A DNA stretch of 64,000 nucleotides from Candidatus Krumholzibacteriota bacterium (GTDB taxonomy: Bacteria > Krumholzibacteriota > Krumholzibacteriia > LZORAL124-64-63), in the NCBI GenBank assembly GCA_022711765.1, contig JAKLEB010000002.1, forward strand, positions 1,471,388-1,535,387. Direction: 5' to 3'. Below the pieces are notes generated by a model. The model had not been told where the DNA came from. It ran no database searches and was given only the letters and a program-made list of their open reading frames with translations. Shown here piece by piece: positions 47,352 to 55,050 of this stretch. Each line of letters begins with the position of its first letter. Positions within the stretch are counted from its first letter, which is position 1. The position numbers and the translations under genes are program-made.

Positions 47352-49748
47352 TCAGTCGGCGAAATCCGTGCGCACGACCCGGAAGCCGACCGTGTCGTCC
47401 CTGCTGTCGGGCGGGAACGTGCCGCGGGCGGCGCTGCGGCAATCCTGGCTGCTGTAGAACCAGCTGCCGCCGCGGCAGATCCGCACGGCGCCGGTCGCCG
47501 GTCCGGCGGGATCGAGGACCGCCGTCGCCGGGAGGTCGCCGTACCAGTCCCAGCACCACTCGCGCACGTTCCCGCTCGGGTCGTAGAGCCCGAACGCGTT
47601 GGGCAGTTTCTGCGCGACGACCTCGGGCGCCGTGCCCGCGTTGCCGCAGTACCAGCCGATCGCGTCGAGGTTCGGATCGAGGCGGCAGTTCAGCTCGACG
47701 AGCTCGCCGCTGAAGAACGCCGTCGTGGTGCCGGCGCGGCAGAGATACTCCCATTCGGCCTCGGTCGGCAGCCGCCAGCCGTCGGCGGCCGTGTCCCAGC
47801 TGACCGACTCGCCGACGATCGTGTAGGCGGGGGTTCGATCGTCGGCGACGGAGCGGGCATTGCAGTACGCGACGGCCTCGTGCCAGGTCACGCTGTCCAC
47901 CGGGCGCGCGGCGCCCGGGTGCTGGGACGGATTGCTGCCGGCCGGCATCACCTCGTCCCACTCGGCCTGCGTCACCTCCGTGGCGGCTGCGATCACGGGT
48001 TCGCCGAACGCGACGAGGTGGCGGACCTCGTCGGTGTCGCGACCGTACTCCTGGTCGGGGCTGCCCATCGTGAAGACGATCTCGCCGACGGCAGGTCCGG
48101 CATACTCCGCCGTCGTCGCGTCGGCGACGCCTTCGGCCGCGAAGCGGAAGGCGTAGGTGTGGACGCCCTTGGCGAGAGAGGTCTGGAAGCGATAGAGGTC
48201 GTCGGCCACGAGCGCTATCGTCTGCGGCGTACCGTCGATGATCACCTCCGTCGCGGTGAATTCACCTTCCCACAGGGCTTCCACCTCGTACGTGAAGGTG
48301 TCGTCGACCGTGCCGGCCGCGAGGTCGAGGGACGGATTGCGGAGAATGATGCCGGCCGCGGTCGTCGCGGTGGCCGGATTGGAGAGAGCGGACACGAGGC
48401 CAGCGTCGTCGACGACGCGCAGGGCGAAGTGGTAGGCGGTGTCGCGCTCGAGCCCGGTCACCGTGTGGGTGAGGGGAGTGCCGGCGGCCGCGGGCGCCGG
48501 CAGACCCGCGACGGGCGTGGCGGCGTCCCAGCCTGCGTCATCGGTGATCGGCGCCGCCGCCTGACGGACCTCTACGGACGCAGCGGTTCCGCGCATGCGG
48601 TCGTCGCCGGTCATCGTCCACTCGAGATCGATCGCGTTCGCGCCGGCTGGCTGGGCGATCAGGTCGATGACGGCGGCGGGCGGCGTGGTGTCGCGAAACG
48701 GTCCGCGACCGCCGAAGATCACCAGTCCATCGGACTCGTCCGCGACCAGGCAGTAGCCGTCATCCGAGAACGCCACGTCGAGCGAGTAGGTGGTGACGTT
48801 GGTCCCGAGGTAGATCGGATGGACGGGGTCGCTCACGTCCAAGAAGTGCACGCCGCCGCCGTTGGCGGCCAGCGCGACGAGGCCGTCGCGCAGCGCGATC
48901 CCCTCGGAGTACCCGCTGAGGTCGTACTGGGCGACCTTGACGGGCGGATTGCCGCCGTCGATGCGCAGGACCGCCAGGCCCTCGAGGCCGTCCGCGACGA
49001 AGGCGTAGTCCCCCTCCACCGCCACGGCGCGCGCGTTGCCCGGCGTGTCGGCCCAGGCGACCAGGGCCACCGAGTTCAGGTCGAGCACCCGGAGGTCGAG
49101 CACGCCGAGGCCCAGCTCGTCCTGCGCGCAATATCCCCACCCGTCGCGCACGGCCACGGCGTAGGCGTTGCCGAGGGTGCCGACGAAGACGCCGTTGTAG
49201 GCGAGGATGCCCGGATCCGCGGGAACGGATTCGAAGACCCGGACGCCTTTCCAGTCCTCGGCGACGAAGACGACGTACGGCGCGCTGGGGTTCTCGTCCT
49301 CGACGATGAAGACGCTGCGGCCGACGACTGCGGTGGTGCCGGTGAGGTAGTCTACCGGATTGGCCGCGTCGGTGACGTCATAGCTCGTGACGCCCTCGGT
49401 GCCCTCGACGATGTGGGCGATGTCGCGCAGCACCCCGCCGGTGAACGTACGCACGACCTGGATGTCGTCGGCGTACTTCGTCGTGTTGAGGGTGGCCAGG
49501 AGCTGCGGCGACGCCGGGTTCGACCAGTCCACGGTGTGCAGACCGGCTTCGCCGCCGGCGACGAAGGCTGTGCGGCCGATCACGGCCACTCCTTCGTTGG
49601 CGCTCGGCAACGCGAGCCTGCCCACGAACTCGTAGGGCGAGCCGGGCGCCTCGTAGAGATCCTGCTGGCCGCAGCCGGCGAGTCCGGCGCCGATCACGAA
49701 CAGCGCCAGACCGGACAGCAGTGTGCGGGTCGTCACGTTCACAGGCAT
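47352..49748 (-). CDS. Lipoprotein: LVIVD beta-propeller, fibronectin-like domain, SUMF1 domain
   Basis: 798 residues from the ATG at 49748 (AGAGGAG upstream; a GTG two codons earlier is less likely). The lipobox LAGC puts the modified Cys at residue 26. Residues about 40-350 form a propeller of LVIVD-like repeats (GIALRDGLVALAANGGGVHFLDVSDPVHPIYLG). A fibronectin-III-like domain follows (about 360-465), then a beta domain (GVHTYAFRFAAEGV...). The last ~240 residues are a SUMF1 domain (MGSPDQEYG, EVTQAEWDEVM, GWRLPTEAEWEYLCRAG, CRGGSWFYSSQDC). Of the two FGE active-site cysteines only the second is kept by eye, so formylglycine formation is unlikely. Confidence 0.85.
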   Translation of the reverse strand: MPVNVTTRTLLSGLALFVIGAGLAGCGQQDLYEAPGSPYEFVGRLALPSANEGVAVIGRTAFVAGGEAGLHTVDWSNPASPQLLATLNTTKYADDIQVVRTFTGGVLRDIAHIVEGTEGVTSYDVTDAANPVDYLTGTTAVVGRSVFIVEDENPSAPYVVFVAEDWKGVRVFESVPADPGILAYNGVFVGTLGNAYAVAVRDGWGYCAQDELGLGVLDLRVLDLNSVALVAWADTPGNARAVAVEGDYAFVADGLEGLAVLRIDGGNPPVKVAQYDLSGYSEGIALRDGLVALAANGGGVHFLDVSDPVHPIYLGTNVTTYSLDVAFSDDGYCLVADESDGLVIFGGRGPFRDTTPPAAVIDLIAQPAGANAIDLEWTMTGDDRMRGTAASVEVRQAAAPITDDAGWDAATPVAGLPAPAAAGTPLTHTVTGLERDTAYHFALRVVDDAGLVSALSNPATATTAAGIILRNPSLDLAAGTVDDTFTYEVEALWEGEFTATEVIIDGTPQTIALVADDLYRFQTSLAKGVHTYAFRFAAEGVADATTAEYAGPAVGEIVFTMGSPDQEYGRDTDEVRHLVAFGEPVIAAATEVTQAEWDEVMPAGSNPSQHPGAARPVDSVTWHEAVAYCNARSVADDRTPAYTIVGESVSWDTAADGWRLPTEAEWEYLCRAGTTTAFFSGELVELNCRLDPNLDAIGWYCGNAGTAPEVVAQKLPNAFGLYDPSGNVREWCWDWYGDLPATAVLDPAGPATGAVRICRGGSWFYSSQDCRSAARGTFPPDSRDDTVGFRVVRTDFAD

Positions 49749-49758
49749 GGCCACTCCT

Positions 49759-51306
49759 CTAGAAACTGTAGTCCATCCCGACCCAGTAACGGTGCTCGAT
49801 GAAGTCCTTGTCGATCGTGATGTCGCCGTACCACGGCGATTCCACGACGCGGTCCGAGTAACGGAAGCTGGCGTAGACGCTGAGCGTCTTGGTGATCTTG
49901 CGGTTCACGGAGACGCCGACTTTCTGCATCTTGTCGCGTCGCCCCACATGGTAGGGATCGTCGAAGAGGTCGCGATCGGTCGTGTAATAGTAGTCCATGA
50001 AGAGATACGACCCGTCGATGCTGTCGAAGACCGGCATGGCCCACGGGGTGGCCAGGTCGAAGCCCAGCCGGTAGAGGTCGCGATTGTAGCTGGCATCGCC
50101 GTCGTCGCTGGTCGCGGGCGTCTCGTCGAGCGAATCGTAGGCGCGCGATTCCGCAAACTCGACGCTGTAGTCGCCGGAGAGCTTGAGCGGCTTGGCCACC
50201 CGGCAGCCGACGGAGAGGCGGCACTCGTAGCAGACCGTATCGTTCTCGATGAACGGTTTGTTGTAGTATCGCCGGTTGTTCTCGACGATCAGCGTGTAGT
50301 CCCAGGTCCGATTCAGGCGCTGGCGCCAGGTCAGGTTGATGATGTTGCGCGTGAAACGGAATTCCTTGTACTCGATGGGTGCGTCGGGGTCGCTGTAGGG
50401 CGGGCGGTCCGACAGCTGCCGGATGTACTGCTCGGGAGCGTAGTGGAGATAGAGCTCCAGGCTCTTGCCGCCCGAAAAGAACTGGCGAACGTAGCCGTCG
50501 AAGTCGGTATTGGTCTTGATCGGATTCTGCGTGTACATCCAGCGCTTGACCTTGAAGCGGAACCGCGTGTCGCCCCAGCCGAGCAGCTTGCGCTGAGCCG
50601 AGAAGTCCAGCGTGGGCGCGACGACCAGGTCGTCGTACTTGCCGATGAGGAACTGCTCGGGATCGACCCCGGCGACCCAGGCGTCGACACCGTCTTCGCT
50701 CATCGTGAGCACGTTGTCGGTGTAGATCATCTCGAGCCCGAAGCGGTTGCGGTACGTCCAGGGGCTCTGCCGGGCGGCCTTCGCCTGCCGCGCTTGGAAT
50801 TCCGATTGCGGCGGGCCGTCGTAATAGAGGATCGCCACCAGCGGGCCGCCCGCGGGGAGCGATCCGGTCAGGTGCAGGGTCCAGACGCCGGCGGGGACGA
50901 AGATCTCGAACTTGCGGCCGGCGCTCGGGCGGCCCGGACGGCCGTCGTCCCAGGCGGCGCTCTCGCTCGCCGTGAAGGTGAAGGGGATCCGGATGACGCG
51001 GTCGCCGAGGCCTGCCAGGGTCACGCTGCCGGCCTTCGACTCCCGGTCGTCGGGGGCGAATCCGGCGCGCGCGTAGCCCGACAGCGTGCCGGGGCCCACC
51101 AGGGGCAAGACGAGCGGCTCCTCGCCGAGCAGGTAGTAGTCCTTCCCGCCGATGCCGACCACCGTCGCGTCGGAGGACGGTTGCGGCGAGTAGCTCGTGG
51201 CAGCCAGGGCCGGACCGCCGGCGAGACCGGCGCCGAGACTGCACGCGAGCGCGAGTCCGAGCGCGAGGCGCGGTGGGAACTGGTGACCGGGACGGAAGGG
51301 AATCAA
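49759..51306 (-). CDS. Outer-membrane beta-barrel with N-terminal periplasmic domain, in the PGA block
   Basis: 515 residues. Signal peptide to about residue 36 (GGPALAA-TS). A soluble domain (about 50-165) resembles the repeats of the neighbouring 303-residue protein. A barrel of about 330 residues follows, made of long amphipathic strands with aromatic girdles (FRFKVKRWMYTQNP, LELYLHYAPEQYI, RFRYSDRVVESPWYG) and ending in YWVGMDYSF, an outer-membrane terminal Phe. A Cys pair around CYECR may close a loop. Its stop lies ten bases before the lipoprotein start, and its start nine bases after the 303-residue gene. Likely role: polymer exit or anchoring, by position. Confidence 0.75.
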   Translation of the reverse strand: MIPFRPGHQFPPRLALGLALACSLGAGLAGGPALAATSYSPQPSSDATVVGIGGKDYYLLGEEPLVLPLVGPGTLSGYARAGFAPDDRESKAGSVTLAGLGDRVIRIPFTFTASESAAWDDGRPGRPSAGRKFEIFVPAGVWTLHLTGSLPAGGPLVAILYYDGPPQSEFQARQAKAARQSPWTYRNRFGLEMIYTDNVLTMSEDGVDAWVAGVDPEQFLIGKYDDLVVAPTLDFSAQRKLLGWGDTRFRFKVKRWMYTQNPIKTNTDFDGYVRQFFSGGKSLELYLHYAPEQYIRQLSDRPPYSDPDAPIEYKEFRFTRNIINLTWRQRLNRTWDYTLIVENNRRYYNKPFIENDTVCYECRLSVGCRVAKPLKLSGDYSVEFAESRAYDSLDETPATSDDGDASYNRDLYRLGFDLATPWAMPVFDSIDGSYLFMDYYYTTDRDLFDDPYHVGRRDKMQKVGVSVNRKITKTLSVYASFRYSDRVVESPWYGDITIDKDFIEHRYWVGMDYSF

Positions 51307-51315
51307 CGGGGTCTC

Positions 51316-52227
51316 CTAGCGCTCGAGATCGCTCAGGGGGAGATGGATCAGGGCGGCGACACCGCACGTCTCCGGACGGACGCAGCGGATCTCGACCGCA
51401 TGTCGGCCGCGCGGGACCGCGATGGTCAGCTCCTTGCGTTCGCCCGGCAGGATGTCCGGACGCTCGACGTACAGCGCGGAGGCCAGCCGGTCACTGTCGA
51501 AGTGGAACGTGCGCCAGACCGTCCCGTCGATCGCGACCTGCAGGGCGTAGGTCTGACCGCCGTTCATCAGGTGGTCGAAGTCCAGGCGGGTCGCGACGCG
51601 CAGGGTGGTCGGACCGCTGACGGTGAGGCCGAGCGGCGTGTCCGCGTCGAAGTGGTAGTAGGCGGACTCGTTGCCGTTCGCGAATTGCAGGTGCCGGATC
51701 TCGCCGTAGTGTTCCGGCGCGAACGCCACCCAGTGGTCGCGCTGGCGTTTCACCTGGCGGAACAGGCGGATCGCGACGCTCCCCATCCCCTCGCACTCGG
51801 CGCGGATCGTGAGGTCGTGCTTGCCGGCGGGCAGGTCGAGGTAGCTGCGGCGCAGAGTGCCGACCCGTCCGTCCGCGTCGCAGCGGTCGAAGTTGGCCGC
51901 GACGGTGCCGGTGAATCCCTTGCGCAGGACCTCGCGGCCGTCCAGCTGAACGATCATCGCGTAGGCGACGCGTGAGGAGTCGTCGGCGGCGAAGAGATAG
52001 CGGCTCGTCAGCTTGAGTCGCCGCGGTCCCTGGACGCTGCAGTGGACCGCGGCGGCGTCGCCGACCAGCGTATAGTCGAGGCGCTCGCCGCCCGTCTCCA
52101 GGCAAACGGCGGGACCGCCCGCGAGGTCTTTCACCGAGACCCAGGTGGTCTTGGCCGCGGCCGTGCCGCCGAGGCCGGCCAGGATCGCGAGCCCGGCGGC
52201 GATTCGCAACCCGAGCGTCCGGCTCAT
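51316..52227 (-). CDS. Periplasmic protein with a duplicated beta domain, in the PGA operon
   Basis: 303 residues from the ATG overlapping pgsW (ATGA), with GGGGGA upstream. Signal peptide ends at AAA-KT. Two tandem domains are alike: first GPRRLKLTSRYLF...AMIVQLDGREVLRKGF...PAGKHDLTIRAECEG, then GPTTLRVATRLDF...ALQVAIDGTVWRTFHF...PRGRHAVEIRCVRPE. No known family is recognised. Direct coupling to pgsW implies a role with the polymer, for example as a periplasmic chaperone or conduit. Confidence 0.75.
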   Translation of the reverse strand: MSRTLGLRIAAGLAILAGLGGTAAAKTTWVSVKDLAGGPAVCLETGGERLDYTLVGDAAAVHCSVQGPRRLKLTSRYLFAADDSSRVAYAMIVQLDGREVLRKGFTGTVAANFDRCDADGRVGTLRRSYLDLPAGKHDLTIRAECEGMGSVAIRLFRQVKRQRDHWVAFAPEHYGEIRHLQFANGNESAYYHFDADTPLGLTVSGPTTLRVATRLDFDHLMNGGQTYALQVAIDGTVWRTFHFDSDRLASALYVERPDILPGERKELTIAVPRGRHAVEIRCVRPETCGVAALIHLPLSDLER

Positions 52228-53363
52228 GCCGTATCCCCCTTGGTGGGCTCGCCGGGACGGCGCCCCGGCAGCCAGTCGAAGAGCCCGCGTCGCAACTCCG
52301 GCGCCAGGATCATCACGCACAGCCCGCAGTAGCCGATCAGGACCGCAAGCGTGAGCGGGAAGCGGTACATCTGCCTGACGAAGATCTCGCCCTCGCCGGG
52401 CAGTGGCAAGTAATCGGGAGCGACCGGCAATCCCTCCTCGCGCGCGATCGCGGACAGGCGGAGCATGTGCACGACCGGGACGCCCTTCTCGGCGAAGAGG
52501 ATCAGCGTGCCTTTGCGCGGCCAGTTGTGCTGCCCGAGATCCGCGATCAGGCCGGATCCCAGCATGACCCGGTTGTGCGTGTCGCCGAGGCTCGCCACGC
52601 CGCCGCCGACGTTCACGTAGCAGCGATACGGCCGGCCGCGCGATTGCTCCTCGTAGAAGGCCATGCGTCTGGCGATCGCCTGCTCGATGTTCTCGCACTC
52701 GAGGAGCGGGACGTCGTTGCGCGCCGCCGCCTCGCGGATCAGCCGGCGACCCTGGGGGCTCAAGCCGCGGCCCATGTCGTTGCCGCCGCCGAAGCTCGCG
52801 AGCTGACTGCGCGTCGTGAACACGCCCTCCTCGAACAGCACCGACTCCATGTCGAGCCAGGTGAAGGCGGGATCGTTGGCGCCCCACATCGACGCGCCCA
52901 CCGAGGTGATCACCACCGGCCGCAGGCGCATCGTTTCCATCGCCGCGTACACGGAGATGTTCAGCCCCGGGAAGGAGCCGGACAGCGCGAGTGCGACCGG
53001 GTCGCCCGGTGCGAGCCCCGCCTGGCGGAAGTACTCCACGAGGATCGCGGCCCAGTTGGGGTTCAGGCTCGTGAGCTTGGCCTCGAGGCTGCCCGTCGCG
53101 TTGGTGATCTGGCTGTACTCCGGACCGATCAGCCCGGTGCCCGCCGGATCGTTGAGCAGATCGACCTGCGCGTTCACGAGCTGACGGCGGGCGCGCAGGA
53201 CCTGGAAGGCCTCGGCGGCGCGTTCGGCCGCCGCGAGCTTCAGCTCGTAATCGCGCTGGCGCACGGGCGCCCGCGTGAGGTCCAGCATCGCTTGCAGCAG
53301 CAGCGCCAGGACCGCGAGCCCGATCAGCACCCACCTGCGACGACTATCCAATCGCCAGCTCAA
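52224..53363 (-). CDS. pgsW: Poly-gamma-glutamate system protein PgsW
   Basis: 379 residues. One membrane helix at about 11-28, a large extracytoplasmic domain, and a second helix near the C-terminus (about 335-355: LAVLIGYCGLCVMIL). The composition and the segments GLIGPEYSQITNATGSLEAKLTSLNP, ALSGSFPGLNISVYA and SVGASMWGANDP match the poly-gamma-glutamate system family called PgsW, which is known to occur beside pgsB and pgsC. The start is a TTG at 53363, overlapping pgsC by 20 bases, with GGAGGA seven bases upstream. Molecular role unknown. Confidence 0.85.
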   Translation of the reverse strand: MSWRLDSRRRWVLIGLAVLALLLQAMLDLTRAPVRQRDYELKLAAAERAAEAFQVLRARRQLVNAQVDLLNDPAGTGLIGPEYSQITNATGSLEAKLTSLNPNWAAILVEYFRQAGLAPGDPVALALSGSFPGLNISVYAAMETMRLRPVVITSVGASMWGANDPAFTWLDMESVLFEEGVFTTRSQLASFGGGNDMGRGLSPQGRRLIREAAARNDVPLLECENIEQAIARRMAFYEEQSRGRPYRCYVNVGGGVASLGDTHNRVMLGSGLIADLGQHNWPRKGTLILFAEKGVPVVHMLRLSAIAREEGLPVAPDYLPLPGEGEIFVRQMYRFPLTLAVLIGYCGLCVMILAPELRRGLFDWLPGRRPGEPTKGDTA

Positions 53364-53817
53364 TGAGATGTCCTCCGTGGGCGGCCACCAGGGCCAACCG
53401 GACGATGAATGCCGCCATGAACATGGTGCAGAGCGTCTCGACGATCCCCTGCCGCATCATCCAGTAGGCGATCAGCCCCGGGATGATGTAGCCGACCGAC
53501 TGCAGGAGCACAGTGTCGACGCCGAGACCGACGAGGTCGTTGAACACGAGCAGGTACCGCGTCAGGGATCCGAAGAGGAACCCCGCCAGGACGCAGAACA
53601 CCATCGTCCGCCGGCCGTAGAGCAGGATGTGCCGGCCCAGCAGGCGGACCGTCCCGTAGGTGACCAGGGCCGCCAGGACGGTGCCCAGGATGCGCAGCGG
53701 CTGGTCGAGGAAGAGAGCGATGTATCCCGGCACGACCAGGCCGCCGGCCGCCAGGCCGAGGATCTCGGTGAAGACCAGGCTGACGACCAGCCCGAGCCCG
53801 ACGGCCTGGAACAGCAT
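53344..53817 (-). CDS. pgsC: Poly-gamma-glutamate synthesis membrane protein PgsC/CapC
   Basis: 157 residues with four to five membrane helices. The N-terminal GLGLVVSLVFTEILGLAAGGLVVPGYIALFLDQP is the PgsC/CapC hallmark. In Bacillus it forms the synthetase complex with PgsB at the membrane. The ATG overlaps the pgsB stop (ATGA), and GGAGG lies seven bases upstream. Confidence 0.93.
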   Translation of the reverse strand: MLFQAVGLGLVVSLVFTEILGLAAGGLVVPGYIALFLDQPLRILGTVLAALVTYGTVRLLGRHILLYGRRTMVFCVLAGFLFGSLTRYLLVFNDLVGLGVDTVLLQSVGYIIPGLIAYWMMRQGIVETLCTMFMAAFIVRLALVAAHGGHLIELAIG

Positions 53818-54989
53818 CACGAGACCTCCATGGCGAGCCGGTCGCGCAGGTGATCGAGCAGGGCGTTGCCGATCCCCTTGATGTTGCCGACGCCGATGAC
53901 CAGCCCGCCCGCCGGCGTGAGCTCGACGAGCCGGCTCCACAGCTCGGCCGCCGGCCGGCCGGCGAGGTCCTCGACCCGGTCCGGGGGGAGGTGCTGGCGC
54001 CGGAGCATGTCGCCGAGGATCCGGGTCTGCTCGCCGATCAGGACGTAGCGTCCGGCCACCAGCTCGCGGCCGAAGAGCGGCAGCATGTCCTTGGCTCGCC
54101 TCATGCGGTCTTCGCGATTGTTGAAGACCAGGACGACCTGCTCCGCCCGCTCGGCCAGCCCGAGGCGGTCCCAGATGCGGATGTAGCTCATCGGATCGTT
54201 GGCCGCGAAGCCGTTGCAGAACGTGATCGTGCCCTGGTCCACCGGGAACCGCCACAGGGTCATGGCGCCGACGTCGGGCACCACGCCGTACATCGCCTGC
54301 AAGGCGCGGTCGCGCGGCACGCCGGCGGCCATGCAGACGTTCAGGGCGAGCGCCACGTTCTCCGGGAACTCGACGTAGCGGAACCCCGCCATCTCCGCCG
54401 CCGTGACCTGGCTCGCGTCGGCCGCCGTGCAGCGGGAGCCGAGCTCGCGGGCGCGGCCCGCGAAGTAGTCGGCGAAGGCGTCCTCCGCGTGGAAGAAGAG
54501 ACTGCGCCGGGGCACCGTGCCGGCGAGGCTCTTGGCGACATCCTCCAGCGTGGGGCCCATGACCTCGAGGTGGTCCGGCCGCACGTTCGTGATCACGCCG
54601 TGCGTGGCGTGGACGATGTGGTGCTCGCAGGCGTGCTGCAGGTCGGGCCGCACGGCCATGCATTCGATCACCAGCGCCTGGCATCCTTCCCGCGCGGCGT
54701 CGCGGACGATCTGGAGCTGCTCGCGGATGTTGGGGCCGCCCCGGCGGACGACGGGCGTCTCGGTCCCGTCCACGTGGATCATCGCGGCCGCCGACCCCGT
54801 GGTCTTGGCGGCGACCCGCAGGCCGCCGCCGCGCAGCCCGGCGGCGATCAGGCGCGCCACCGAGCTCTTGCCGCGGCTGCCGTTGACGTGGACCCGGATC
54901 GGGATCCGGCGCAAGTGCCAGCGATGGCGTGCGGTCTCCCAGACACCCATGCCCACGACCAGGATCAGCAACAGAATGATCAGTCTCAT
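53817..54989 (-). CDS. pgsB: Poly-gamma-glutamate synthase ligase PgsB/CapB
   Basis: 390 residues. ATP-dependent amide ligase of the Mur-ligase superfamily that polymerises glutamate through gamma-carboxyl bonds at the inner membrane. An N-terminal helix (3-18) is followed by the P-loop HVNGSRGKSSV (G37, K41, S42), IECMAVRPDLQ, THGVITNVRPDHLEVMGPT and FNNREDR, as in PgsB/CapB. Next in the operon are pgsC and pgsW. No pgsA/capA or gamma-glutamyl hydrolase (capD) is visible. Confidence 0.95.
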   Translation of the reverse strand: MRLIILLLILVVGMGVWETARHRWHLRRIPIRVHVNGSRGKSSVARLIAAGLRGGGLRVAAKTTGSAAAMIHVDGTETPVVRRGGPNIREQLQIVRDAAREGCQALVIECMAVRPDLQHACEHHIVHATHGVITNVRPDHLEVMGPTLEDVAKSLAGTVPRRSLFFHAEDAFADYFAGRARELGSRCTAADASQVTAAEMAGFRYVEFPENVALALNVCMAAGVPRDRALQAMYGVVPDVGAMTLWRFPVDQGTITFCNGFAANDPMSYIRIWDRLGLAERAEQVVLVFNNREDRMRRAKDMLPLFGRELVAGRYVLIGEQTRILGDMLRRQHLPPDRVEDLAGRPAAELWSRLVELTPAGGLVIGVGNIKGIGNALLDHLRDRLAMEVS

Positions 54990-55050
54990 CGCTCGTCCAC
55001 ACAGAGGCCGACCGGTCGCTCGCGAGGGGCGCCCGGTCGAGTTGGCATCG

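Noticed and set aside
47352..48070. Active formylglycine-generating enzyme
   Set aside because: The C-terminal domain is SUMF1-like but one of the two active-site cysteines reads Tyr (SWFYSSQDC), so catalysis is unlikely.
46266..49802. A 1178-codon open frame on the + strand opposite the acyltransferase and lipoprotein genes
   Set aside because: The - strand proteins have signal, lipobox and domain motifs; the + frame has none and is Arg/Asp/Val-rich.
53817..54989. Reading the - strand Mur-ligase-like gene as murC or folC
   Set aside because: The GSRGKSS loop, N-terminal membrane helix and pgsC/pgsW neighbours identify PgsB.
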